Shown here: piece by piece, positions 9,479-18,086 of the stretch | Numbering within the stretch: position 1 is the stretch's first letter | How the letters are laid out: each line of letters opens with the position of its first letter | Source of the DNA: Candidatus Eiseniibacteriota bacterium | Lineage (GTDB): Bacteria > Orphanbacterota > Orphanbacteria > Orphanbacterales > Orphanbacteraceae | Direction of reading: 5' to 3' | Assembly (NCBI GenBank): GCA_024276995.1 | Contig: JAJRWB010000021.1 | Span: 34,417-98,416 of the forward strand | DNA length: 64,000 nt | The notes under the pieces: model-generated | Told to the model about the DNA's origin: nothing | The model's database searches: none | Seen by the model: the letters and a program-made list of their open reading frames with translations, nothing else | Translations under genes and position numbers: made by a program

Positions 9479-11251
9479 ATGATGCCGTTTTCGTTCCTCA
9501 CGCTCCGGAGAGCGGCCTCGCTTTCGGCTCTCCTTTCCCTCGCGTTCGCCACCACCCTTTTCGCGGCCGCCTTTCCGATCTCCATGGACGGCGCCTTCGA
9601 CGACTGGACGGCGGTGCCTGTCGCCTTCACCGACGCTTCCGGCGACGGGGGGGGCTCGGGAATCGATTTCGGACGGCTCTGGGCCGCGAACGACGGGCGG
9701 GGCCTTTTCCTTCGAATCGAACTCGGCCCGTCGCTCGTGATGCAGGAATCGAACAGCCTGACCCTCTACATCGACACCGACAACAATAGCTCCACGGGAA
9801 CGGCGGTGGCCGGCATGGGCGCCGATCTCGTCTGGGAGTTCGGCAACCGGGGCGGAACGTACCAGGGCTCGTCGATCTTCTGGGACGACATCGGTCTGGT
9901 CACCACGCCGCCCCATGCGGGGAGCGACTTCGAAATCTCCCTCCTCCGCGCCGCGACACCCGGGGGGAACACCCTCTTCCCGTCGAACACGATCCGCATC
10001 GCCCTTCGGGACAACTCGTCCGGCGGCGACTGGATTCCGAGCAGCTCCACGTCGGTGTCGTACACATTCGACGATTCGAATCCATACGATCCGCCGGCGA
10101 TCGCCCTCGATAAGGCGAACGCCGATTATCTCCGCGTGATGACACACAATGTGAAGAACGACGGCCTGTGGAGCCGGTCGGCGGAGCACGGGAGACTGGT
10201 GCAGGCGATCAACCCCGATATCATCGCCTACCAGGAGATTTACAACAACGATGGGCCGACCACTCTTTCGTGGGTTCAGTCGTACCTTCCGGGCACGTGG
10301 TACCTTTCGTGGAGCGGAGAGCTGAAGATCATCTCCCGCTACCCGATTCTACAAGAGTGGTCCACCGGTGCCGGCAGGGCGTGGGCGGCGCTTATCGATC
10401 TGCCCACCGCGTTCACCCATGACCTGTTGCTGATCAATCTCCATCTGAAGTGCTGCTCCACGGGCGACTCGCAGCGACAGCAGCAGATCGATGACGTAAT
10501 GTCGTTCATCCGTGACGCGGAGAGCGCGGGTGGATCGATCACTCTTCCCGCCTACACGCCGATCATGATCGTGGGCGACACGAACATGTACGGCGACGCG
10601 CAGCAGGTGACCACCCTTCTCACGGGCGACATCCTGGACAACGGCACCTACGGTCCCGACTTCAACCCGGACTGGGATGGAACCGCCCTCGACGCTCTCG
10701 TGTCGAGACAGCTTTCCGTCAGGCAGACCTATTCCTATTACAACCCGGCCAGCTCGTACGGTCCGTCGCACATCGACAGGATCACCGTCACCGGAAGTGC
10801 GGTCACCGTGGACAAGAGCTTCATGCTTCACACGCAGAATCTCGATCCAGCGGTGCTCGCCGCGGCCGGCCTGAACGCCGGCGATTCCCAGGCGGCTTCG
10901 GATCACGCGCCCCACGTCGTCGACCTGCAGAGCGATAACACGAGCACCGGCGTGGCCGCGCCGGCGCCGGGCGCACTCCGCTTCGCACTCGTGAACCGGC
11001 CGAATCCGTTCAACCCGCAGACATCGATCTCCTTCGCCCTGTCGTCGGCGGGAGAGGTTCGCCTCGCCGTGTTCGACGTCCAGGGCAGGAAGGTGACGAC
11101 CCTCGTGGACGGCCGTCGTTCCGCCGGTGAATACTCGACCGCGTGGGACGGCACCGACGACATGGGAGCGGCGGTGGCGTCGGGCGTCTACTTCGCCCGT
11201 CTCGAGAAGGACGGGGACTCCTCGATCCGCCGAATGATCCTGATTCGCTAA
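9479..11251 (+). CDS. Secreted endonuclease/exonuclease/phosphatase (EEP) family protein with FlgD-like tail
   Basis: The start at 9479 is preferred because AGGAG at 9465-9469 is nine bases upstream; the in-frame ATG at 9470 is too close to it. A signal peptide of ~30 residues is followed by a CBM9-like beta domain (MDGAFDDW ... LRIELG). The EEP catalytic domain starts near RVMTHNVKND, with the metal-binding Glu in IIAYQEIY, the GDTN motif in MIVGDTNMYGD, and the catalytic SDH in QAASDHAPHVV. The C-terminal ~80 residues (NRPNPFNPQTSISFAL ... SGVYFARLEKDG) form the sorting module. The enzyme probably acts outside the cell on nucleic acid or a phosphoester; the exact substrate cannot be read. 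Confidence 0.85.
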   Translation: MMPFSFLTLRRAASLSALLSLAFATTLFAAAFPISMDGAFDDWTAVPVAFTDASGDGGGSGIDFGRLWAANDGRGLFLRIELGPSLVMQESNSLTLYIDTDNNSSTGTAVAGMGADLVWEFGNRGGTYQGSSIFWDDIGLVTTPPHAGSDFEISLLRAATPGGNTLFPSNTIRIALRDNSSGGDWIPSSSTSVSYTFDDSNPYDPPAIALDKANADYLRVMTHNVKNDGLWSRSAEHGRLVQAINPDIIAYQEIYNNDGPTTLSWVQSYLPGTWYLSWSGELKIISRYPILQEWSTGAGRAWAALIDLPTAFTHDLLLINLHLKCCSTGDSQRQQQIDDVMSFIRDAESAGGSITLPAYTPIMIVGDTNMYGDAQQVTTLLTGDILDNGTYGPDFNPDWDGTALDALVSRQLSVRQTYSYYNPASSYGPSHIDRITVTGSAVTVDKSFMLHTQNLDPAVLAAAGLNAGDSQAASDHAPHVVDLQSDNTSTGVAAPAPGALRFALVNRPNPFNPQTSISFALSSAGEVRLAVFDVQGRKVTTLVDGRRSAGEYSTAWDGTDDMGAAVASGVYFARLEKDGDSSIRRMILIR

Positions 11252-11293
11252 GCGGCGCTCCGGATCGACGGCATTCGCATCTGTTCGTGACGA

Positions 11294-11314
11294 CCCCGGG
11301 CATCGAGCCCGGGG
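11294..11314 (+). terminator. Hairpin after the EEP gene
   Basis: CCCCGGGC (11294-11301) and GCCCGGGG (11307-11314) form a perfect 8-bp stem with a 5-base loop, 43 bases after the stop. There is no T-run, so intrinsic termination may be weak. Confidence 0.45.
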
Positions 11315-11443
11315 CCGATTCAGTCGCCGGCCGGGCACGATCTTTCTTTTCCAACGGTCCGAGTCAATCGACTAAGATGATCGCGGGATGTCGACTCACC
11401 CGCGGTGAAAGGGGTCGGTCGGCCCGGACGGGTTGGAGGAACG

Positions 11444-12829
11444 ATGGACCAGGAACGGTTTATTCAAAAATGTATCGGTCGTGCAGTTATTCCCCTCGCC
11501 GGCATGGCACTCCTTGCGACGGCGCTCGCGTTCTCTTGCTCGAAGCGGATTTCATCCCTCCCGCTCGATGCGGAGAATACGAATGTTTTCTGGCTTACCG
11601 TATGCACCCTCCGCGCGGACCATCTCGGCGCGGCGGGCTACGAGGCGGATACCTCTCCTTTCATCGACAGTCTCGCCGCCGGGGGGGTGTTTTTCGATCG
11701 CGTGCTCACCGCGGCGCCGTGGACGAGGGCGTCGATCGCGTCGATGATCACCGGCGTTTACCCGCGCACCCTCGACATCGAAAGTCGCACCGCGGGCGAT
11801 CCCGAGAAGATCCTCGCCGATCGCTTCGATACCGCCGCCGAGCTCTTTCGATCCGCGGGCTACGCCACCATCGGGCTGACGGCGAATCCGAACACGAACA
11901 GGGTTTTCAATTTTCAGCAGGGATTCGATCAGTACCAGGATACGAAGAAACTCTGGCGAAACGGCTACGCCGCGGAGAAAGCGGACGGAAAGAAGATTCT
12001 CGATGCCCTTCTCGATCAGCTGGGCGGGCCGCTCCGGGGAAAGAGGTTCTTCGCCCACGCCGTGATCGTCGATGTTCATCTTCCTTATCTCGCTGAGAAG
12101 GCGCGCGAGAAGACGGGCGCCTTCGAACCGGGAACCGCCACGGCCGAGTACGATCGCCAGATCCGTTATGTCGACGCCGTCCTCTCCGATTTCATGAAAG
12201 GCCTCGACAGCCTCGGGCTGGACAATACCCTCGTGGTGGTGAATTCCGACCACGGCGAGGCCTTTCGCAAAGTGCGGCCGTACGACGTTCGCCACGGAAA
12301 GTATCTCTTCAATTCGACGATCTGGACACCTCTTCTCCTCTCCCACCCCGCGCTGGAGAAGTGTGCCATGACCCATCATGAAGTGATCGCCTCGGTCGAT
12401 ATTCTTCCCACGCTGCTCGATCTTCTCGGCATACCGTTCGACACCGATGTGGTGCAGGGGAAGTCGCGGAAGGGCGCGATCCTCGCCGCGAGAAGTGCGG
12501 GAAGCGACCGGGATCCCCACTACGTGGAGACATCCCACCAGAAGGTGAACCGGAGCGCCCTTCTCACCGGCGGGTGGAAGGTGATCGCCGATTACGGTTT
12601 CGAAAACAGACCCGATCCGAAGAGTGTCGAACTCTATCGCTTCGCCGAGGATCCGCTCGAGCAGAACGACCGTGCGCGGATCGATTCGACGACGGCCGCC
12701 GATCTTCTCGGGCGTCTCCAGGAGTGGCGTGAATCGCGCGATGCCGAAGCGGCCGCGTCACCGGAGCGTGCCGCCATCAGCGAGGAGGAACGGCGGGCCT
12801 TGGATGCGCTCGGCTATATCGATCGCTGA
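11444..12829 (+). CDS. Sulfatase-like (alkaline phosphatase superfamily) lipoprotein
   Basis: The ATG at 11444 follows GGAGGA with good spacing and gives 461 residues. The N-terminus has a hydrophobic stretch ending AFSC, a plausible lipobox. The fold is identified by TLRADHLGAAGY, a nucleophile segment PWTRASIASMITGVYP, NSDHGEAF and RHGKYLFN, and it ends ALGYIDR as many such lipoproteins do. Two features are unusual. The formylglycine Cys position is Thr, and the first metal-binding Asp expected in a DTLRAD motif is Cys (VCTLRAD). It may therefore be a phospho- or glycan-transferase or a pseudoenzyme rather than a sulfatase. Its 3' end overlaps the end of the convergent YfhO gene by 16 bases. 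Confidence 0.78.
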   Translation: MDQERFIQKCIGRAVIPLAGMALLATALAFSCSKRISSLPLDAENTNVFWLTVCTLRADHLGAAGYEADTSPFIDSLAAGGVFFDRVLTAAPWTRASIASMITGVYPRTLDIESRTAGDPEKILADRFDTAAELFRSAGYATIGLTANPNTNRVFNFQQGFDQYQDTKKLWRNGYAAEKADGKKILDALLDQLGGPLRGKRFFAHAVIVDVHLPYLAEKAREKTGAFEPGTATAEYDRQIRYVDAVLSDFMKGLDSLGLDNTLVVVNSDHGEAFRKVRPYDVRHGKYLFNSTIWTPLLLSHPALEKCAMTHHEVIASVDILPTLLDLLGIPFDTDVVQGKSRKGAILAARSAGSDRDPHYVETSHQKVNRSALLTGGWKVIADYGFENRPDPKSVELYRFAEDPLEQNDRARIDSTTAADLLGRLQEWRESRDAEAAASPERAAISEEERRALDALGYIDR

Positions 12830-15288
12830 CGCCGCCGTCGTGGAAAGAGAAGGATCGCGGCGATCAGAAGGCCTCCGATGCTCGCCGCTGCGCCCCGGCG
12901 GAACGCCGGCGGCGCGTATTCGAGACGCACCTCGTGCTTCCCGGGGGGAAGAGGGACGCCCCGCACGATGCCGCACACCGCAACGATCGGCGCCTCGTCG
13001 CCGTCGATCGTTGCCCTCCAGCCGGGGCTGTACGTGTCGGCCACCACGAGAAGCTGTTCCGTCGGCGCATCGGTGCGCACGGTCAGCTCGTTCCATCCGT
13101 CATGCTCCACGACGGCGCTTCCCGGCGCGGCCGCGCTGTCGCCGATCTCTCCCTCACCGACATAGACCGCGCTCTTTCCCGGCTCGAAGTCTCCCCGCCG
13201 GAGGATTTCCGCCGCATCCTTTGCGGACACACCTCTGGCGTACGGTACGAGGCGTATCCGCGGGACGAAACTCTTCCGTCTCCAGCGGAAGAATCCCTCC
13301 TTCGACGAGCCGATCCACCCCGCCCTGCGGAATGTTCGCCTCATATCGGGCATGACGTAGAGAAGTTCCGCGCCGCTGACGATGTCCTTCACCGAAAGGA
13401 GATCGAGAATCGGGTGGGTCAGCGCGCCGATCGAATCGGGCGCCACGATCCTTTTTCCCGACCAGTTGCCGTGGGAGAAGAGATCCTCGCCGGAGCAGAT
13501 CTCGAGCGCTTCCCCGATGGTGCTTTCGCACAACGCGTTGTATCCCTGTACGTCGCGCAGATGAAAAAGGGTGTTCGTCGACGGAGGAAGCACACCGGAG
13601 AGCTTGTAACTCCCGCCCCACTCTTTCCGAAAACGGAGAAACCGGCCGCCGCCGCTTTCCCCCTCGTCTAGATGGGCGCGCAGCTCACCGATGGCGGGCG
13701 TCTCCTCGAACACGGCGTCGGGATCTCTCGAAGCGCGGTAAGGAAAGTCGAAGACCATGAGCTGAACCGCCGCCACGGCGCACGGGAGGAACGCCGCGAT
13801 CCGCCCGGCGGGGAGGAGGAAGGCGATCGCTCCCCCGATGCCGAAAAACGATGCGATCCAAGCCCGCAGCTCCGCCGGTTCATAGAGATACGGCGCCATC
13901 GTGTTCGGTGGATAAGGACCGTAGTGCGATCCGAGTCTCGCCGAAAGGTGCGGTCCGTTCAGCTGAATCCAGAGTGCTCCGGCGAGGAGGAGGAGAATCG
14001 CCGCGGCACCGAAGAGCTTCCTGCCGCCCCGGCGGTTGGACGCGAGATCGGCGGCGCCCAAGCCGGCGAGCATGGTCTGGGCGAAAATGAGAAAGAACCC
14101 CGCCCTGTCGATCCGGGAGAAGCGAAATCCGGGGAAGACCTCATAGGCCAGACGGGCGAGGGGGGTTCCGAACACGATGCCGGCGAAGAAGAGGAAGATC
14201 AACGTGAAGGGAAGCGCTTTTCTGCGCGTGCCGGGAGAGGCGGCGCCCCACACGGCGAGAAGGAAGATCGGTGTGCCTGCGAAGAGCGCCGCCATGGTGG
14301 TGCGCAGGAAGTGATGGTTCCCGAGGGGGAATTTCCCCCCCCACGAATCGGCGCTGACGATCGATCCGAAGAAATCGGGCACCACGAGACGGATCATCTC
14401 GACGGGATGGAAACCGCCCGAGAGGATCGCCGAGTAGGAGAGGGTCGAGCGCGCCGAGGCTCCGGCGAGATTCACCGTGGGGAGGAGCTGCGCGCCGGCG
14501 AGAAGGAGAGCGATCACGCCCCCTCCGGCAAGGGCGGAAATCGTCTTCCCGTGCCGCTTCCAATCGAATGGCGCCGCGTCCCGTCCGGTGAGCCGGACGG
14601 CGAGAAAAAGGAGCGCCCCGTAGGCGGCTTGCACCACCGTCTGCGGCTGGCCGGAGAGGAACATGAGCGCGCATGTCACGCCGAGCAGCGCCGCCCGGCG
14701 CCGGTCCGGCTTTTCGAGGACGTGCTCCATGGCGAGGAAGAGCCACGGCACCCATGACGCGGTGGCGAGAAACGTCGGGAGGCCGATGTTCTTGACGAAG
14801 TATTCGTTCAGCGAAAACACCGCTCCCGCCGCCCATGCGAGGGAGGGGGGCGCCCTCAGCTTCAGAAGGAGAAGAAAGACGCCCGCGGCGCCCCACGCCA
14901 TGTGGAACAGGAGATAGGGCGGGAACTGGTCGATCGGTTTCAGCGGGAGGAGGAACCAGTTCACCGGGTAGAAGACGCCGACCTGGAGATCCGCGAGCAG
15001 CGGCGAGCCGCAAAAGGAGTACGGATTCCAAAGGGGCCATTCCTTGCGCGCCCACGCCTCGGAGAGGATGAAGCGGCGCGGGTAATAGGAGAGGCAGAAA
15101 TCGGGGTTCAGGTTCGGATAACGGGGCGTGGAGATTCTCTGCGACTGCGACCAGGGACGCCACGCATGCTTATCGGCCGTCCACACGATTCGCTTCGTGA
15201 AGAGCGGTCCGGCGAGGAGAATCCCGGCGGGGATCAGCAGCGCGAGCAGCGCGAGAGAAAGGCGAAGCCTGGAACCGGGTCGCGTCAT
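12814..15288 (-). CDS. YfhO-family polytopic membrane protein
   Basis: The ATG at 15288, preceded by GGAAGG, gives 824 residues; a longer in-frame extension upstream is low-complexity Arg-rich sequence and was rejected. A dozen or more membrane helices fill the first ~500 residues. The first periplasmic loop has the typical YfhO/GT-C content (LSYYPRRFILSEAW ... WPLWNPYSFCGSPLLADLQ). A soluble beta-rich domain follows, with the characteristic closing pattern VVADTYSPGWRATIDG ... GVPLPPGKHEVRLEYAP, and then a last helix and a basic tail. YfhO proteins in Firmicutes are linked to glycosylation of lipoteichoic acid; in this Gram-negative-type context a role in exported glycan or lipid glycosylation is inferred. 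Confidence 0.85.
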   Translation of the reverse strand: MTRPGSRLRLSLALLALLIPAGILLAGPLFTKRIVWTADKHAWRPWSQSQRISTPRYPNLNPDFCLSYYPRRFILSEAWARKEWPLWNPYSFCGSPLLADLQVGVFYPVNWFLLPLKPIDQFPPYLLFHMAWGAAGVFLLLLKLRAPPSLAWAAGAVFSLNEYFVKNIGLPTFLATASWVPWLFLAMEHVLEKPDRRRAALLGVTCALMFLSGQPQTVVQAAYGALLFLAVRLTGRDAAPFDWKRHGKTISALAGGGVIALLLAGAQLLPTVNLAGASARSTLSYSAILSGGFHPVEMIRLVVPDFFGSIVSADSWGGKFPLGNHHFLRTTMAALFAGTPIFLLAVWGAASPGTRRKALPFTLIFLFFAGIVFGTPLARLAYEVFPGFRFSRIDRAGFFLIFAQTMLAGLGAADLASNRRGGRKLFGAAAILLLLAGALWIQLNGPHLSARLGSHYGPYPPNTMAPYLYEPAELRAWIASFFGIGGAIAFLLPAGRIAAFLPCAVAAVQLMVFDFPYRASRDPDAVFEETPAIGELRAHLDEGESGGGRFLRFRKEWGGSYKLSGVLPPSTNTLFHLRDVQGYNALCESTIGEALEICSGEDLFSHGNWSGKRIVAPDSIGALTHPILDLLSVKDIVSGAELLYVMPDMRRTFRRAGWIGSSKEGFFRWRRKSFVPRIRLVPYARGVSAKDAAEILRRGDFEPGKSAVYVGEGEIGDSAAAPGSAVVEHDGWNELTVRTDAPTEQLLVVADTYSPGWRATIDGDEAPIVAVCGIVRGVPLPPGKHEVRLEYAPPAFRRGAAASIGGLLIAAILLFPRRRRQRSI

Positions 15289-15443
15289 GTCGCCTTCCGT
15301 TAGAATAGGAGCCGGTTTATGGGGGGGTTCCGTTGATCGAACGGTTCCACAATTGTCCATGTTACCATTAACCCGGGCCGAACGGTTTCCCGAATCTGCG
15401 GCCGGCGCGGAACGACCTGTTTTCATCGGAGAGGAGAAGCGGC

Positions 15444-16592
15444 ATGGCGAATCGTTCGATCCGGTCCTCGTCGCGCCGGCGGAACGCTCTTCCCGGCGCC
15501 GTTCTCTCCGTCCTCCTTCCCGCCGGCGTCTTCGCCGCGTCGCTTTTCGCCTTCTCATCGATCCTCTCCCGCTCATTCCCACCCGGAAACCCGACGATCT
15601 TCGACAGGAAGATCGCCCAATTCTCGGCGTCAGACGGGGAGAGATACAACACGGTTTTCGTTGGATCGAGCCGCGTGTACCGGCACCTCATCCCCGTTCT
15701 TTTTGACGAGGCGCCGGCTCTTTCGGGCCTCGGGATCCGCTCGTATAACTTCGGTTACTACGGAAGCCGGGCGCTCGAGCTTCCTCACCTCATGAGACGG
15801 GTGCTCGCGGCGGACCGCGAAGGAAAATTGAAGTGGGTTTTCATCGATGTCGAGCCGATGGCCTGGGATCTGGAGGATGTGAATCTCGCCACCGCTCGCG
15901 TGGCGTCGTATCACGACGCAACCACTCTTGCCCGGGCGGTCCGGTACGCCGTGGGCCGCGATTCCCTCGCCCTGTCGGTGAGAATCGCCGCGGCGGCGCG
16001 ACACCTGGTCCCTTTCTTTCGCCATATTCTCTCGTGGTCCGAAGGGAGCACGTGGCTCAAGAACGCGATCCGGCCTTCCGGGGAGTGGCGTCGCCGCTCG
16101 GAAGAGTTGTGGAGAGCCCACCGGAGGGGCTACCTCTCTCTCGAATCGTCGCTCGAGCTGGCCGACGAGGAAGAACGCGGCCGGCTCGAGGAGAGGAAGG
16201 CGCTCTTCGAGAAAAAAAGGGGGAAATTCCTTCGGAACGTGAGGAGATTGCGATCCGAACCTCCCGGCGAGGCCGATCTCGATCGGGTGATGGTCGATGT
16301 GCTGGCGAAGCTCGACCGGATGGTACGGGATCACGGCGCCACGGCGATCTTCATTTCCAACCCGATCTTGAGGCCGCGCAACGATCTCAAGATCGCCCAC
16401 GAAACCGACGTGATCGAGAACTTCTTCCCCTTCGATGATCCCGACTCGTGCGCGGTCCTTTTCGATCCCGACTACAGGTTCGACGAGGGCCATCTGAGCA
16501 GCGAAGGCGCGGCGATATACACCTCGCTCCTCGCCGACCGCTTCGGACGGTGGTTTCATGAGAAGGAAACGAAGAAAGAGGCGGCGCATTGA
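15444..16592 (+). CDS. SGNH-like accessory protein of an MBOAT acylation system
   Basis: A 382-residue protein starting at an ATG with GAGGAG upstream. It has one N-terminal membrane anchor (residues ~17-40), a nucleophile region VFVGSSRVYR near residue 72, and a C-terminal DEGHLSSEGA motif supplying a candidate Asp/His pair. The overall arrangement resembles DltD- and AlgJ/AlgX-type proteins, which complete acyl transfer outside the cell. Residues ~215-280 are rich in Arg and Glu and probably form a helical insert. The stop overlaps the TTG start of the MBOAT gene by three bases, so the two proteins almost certainly work as a pair. Confidence 0.8.
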   Translation: MANRSIRSSSRRRNALPGAVLSVLLPAGVFAASLFAFSSILSRSFPPGNPTIFDRKIAQFSASDGERYNTVFVGSSRVYRHLIPVLFDEAPALSGLGIRSYNFGYYGSRALELPHLMRRVLAADREGKLKWVFIDVEPMAWDLEDVNLATARVASYHDATTLARAVRYAVGRDSLALSVRIAAAARHLVPFFRHILSWSEGSTWLKNAIRPSGEWRRRSEELWRAHRRGYLSLESSLELADEEERGRLEERKALFEKKRGKFLRNVRRLRSEPPGEADLDRVMVDVLAKLDRMVRDHGATAIFISNPILRPRNDLKIAHETDVIENFFPFDDPDSCAVLFDPDYRFDEGHLSSEGAAIYTSLLADRFGRWFHEKETKKEAAH

Positions 16593-18001
16593 TTTTCACC
16601 GAGTTCCGGTTTCTGCTCTTCTTCGCCGTCGTGTTCGCGGTCCACTGGACACTAAAGGAGAACCGCGCCCGGAAGATATGGCTTCTCCTTTGCAGCTACT
16701 ACTTCTACGCGGCATGGGATTGGCGGTTCCTTTCGCTCATCTTCGCGTCCACCGTGGTCGATCACTTCGCCGGATCGGGGATCGACCGGTGCGATCGGGC
16801 CGACGAGAAGAGAAGAAAAAGGTGGCTCCTTCTCAGCGTACTCTGCAATCTCGGCCTCCTAGGCGTATTCAAGTATTTCAACTTCTTCGTCGATTCCGGC
16901 TCGGCCTTTCTCAACACCCTCGGCATCGGCGCCACGGTGCCGGCGCTTCGCATCATTCTCCCGGTGGGGATCAGTTTCTACACGTTCCAGACGATGAGCT
17001 ACACCATCGACATCTACAGGGGTCGGCTCCGCCCGGCGAAGAGCTTCCTCGACCTCGGCTTGTTCGTAGGCTTCTTCCCGCAGCTCGTGGCGGGACCGAT
17101 CGTGCGGGCGCGCGACTTCATCCCCCAGCTCGATCGCCTTCGCCGCCCCGCCGACATCCCTTTTCGCGCCTGCGCCCTCCTTTTCCTTTCCGGTTTTCTG
17201 AAGAAGGCGTGCATCTCGGACAACATCTCCGTCGTGGTAGACCCGTATTTCGCCCATCCCCAGGCGTACGACGCGTTGAGCGCGTGGATCGGCGTGCTCC
17301 TCTACTCGGTGCAGATCTACTGCGATTTTTCGGGCTATTCCGACATGGCGATCGCCACGGCGGGCTTTCTCGGTTACCGGCTTTGCGATAACTTCGCCCA
17401 TCCCTACTTTTCCGGGAGTATCCAGGAGTTCTGGCGGCGGTGGCATATCAGCCTCTCCACGTGGCTTCGCGACTACCCTTATATCCCCCTCGGCGGGGGG
17501 CGGGGATCGAAGCTCTTCCGCTACAGGAACCTGATGCTCACCATGCTTCTCGGCGGACTCTGGCACGGGGCGGCGTGGAGATTCGTCATCTGGGGGGGAC
17601 TCCACGGCTTGGCGCTCGTGGTTCACAGGGAGTGGCGAACGATGCTCGAAAGGCGTGGGATCGGCTGGTCGATCCCGCCGGCGGCGGGTGTGGCGCTCAC
17701 CTTCTACTGGGTGGGGTTGACATGGATCTTCTTTCGAGCCACCGACTGGCGCAGCGCATTCGTCATCGCCCGGTCGTATCTCTTCCTCCACAGTCCGGGA
17801 GTGAAAAGTCTAGACCTTGACGGGCTCTATCTCTTCCTTCTGCTGGTGGCGGCGCACTGGATCGCTTACCGGAGGTGGACGGTACCGTTCCGCCGGTCGG
17901 CGCCGGATGTGCTCTTCGCCGCGGTGCTCGGCGTGATCGTCTCGTTCATCTCTTTCTTCATGGCTTCCGACGTGGCGCCGTTCATCTATTTCCAGTTCTA
18001 G
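16589..18001 (+). CDS. MBOAT-family membrane-bound O-acyltransferase (AlgI/DltB type)
   Basis: A 470-residue polytopic protein; the TTG at 16589 overlaps the preceding stop (TTGA). The family hallmarks are present: PVGISFYTFQTMSYTIDIYRG, FFPQLVAGPIVRA, SGYSDMAIA, FWRRWHISLSTWLRDY followed by the PLGG turn, and the catalytic His region in GGLWHGAAWRFVIWGG. Family members move acyl groups from a cytoplasmic donor across the inner membrane onto exported polymers. Together with the SGNH protein at 15444 it forms a complete acylation pair. The gene ends at FIYFQF followed by TAG, an example of TAG as a genuine terminator in this genome. Confidence 0.92.
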   Translation: MIFTEFRFLLFFAVVFAVHWTLKENRARKIWLLLCSYYFYAAWDWRFLSLIFASTVVDHFAGSGIDRCDRADEKRRKRWLLLSVLCNLGLLGVFKYFNFFVDSGSAFLNTLGIGATVPALRIILPVGISFYTFQTMSYTIDIYRGRLRPAKSFLDLGLFVGFFPQLVAGPIVRARDFIPQLDRLRRPADIPFRACALLFLSGFLKKACISDNISVVVDPYFAHPQAYDALSAWIGVLLYSVQIYCDFSGYSDMAIATAGFLGYRLCDNFAHPYFSGSIQEFWRRWHISLSTWLRDYPYIPLGGGRGSKLFRYRNLMLTMLLGGLWHGAAWRFVIWGGLHGLALVVHREWRTMLERRGIGWSIPPAAGVALTFYWVGLTWIFFRATDWRSAFVIARSYLFLHSPGVKSLDLDGLYLFLLLVAAHWIAYRRWTVPFRRSAPDVLFAAVLGVIVSFISFFMASDVAPFIYFQF

Positions 18002-18035
18002 CGAAGCGCGTGCCCCGGCCGGACCCCGCCGGGAG

Positions 18036-18064
18036 TGGACATCGAGCCGAGGGGAGGATAAGAT
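18036..18064 (+). promoter_or_regulatory. Predicted sigma-70-type promoter
   Basis: TGGACA at 18036-18041 and TAAGAT at 18059-18064 are 17 bases apart and lie just upstream of the start at 18087, so they would drive the 18087-22947 operon. Confidence 0.55.
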
Positions 18065-18086
18065 CCGCCCCAGAGTGAGGGAACCG

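Noticed and set aside
12814..12829. Overlap of the convergent gene ends as a sign of gene decay
   Set aside because: Both proteins end with family-typical or plausible C-termini, and a 16-base convergent overlap is normal in compact genomes.
15289..15582. N-terminal extension of the YfhO protein
   Set aside because: It is Arg-rich low-complexity sequence without a ribosome site, and the ATG at 15288 begins a normal hydrophobic N-terminus.
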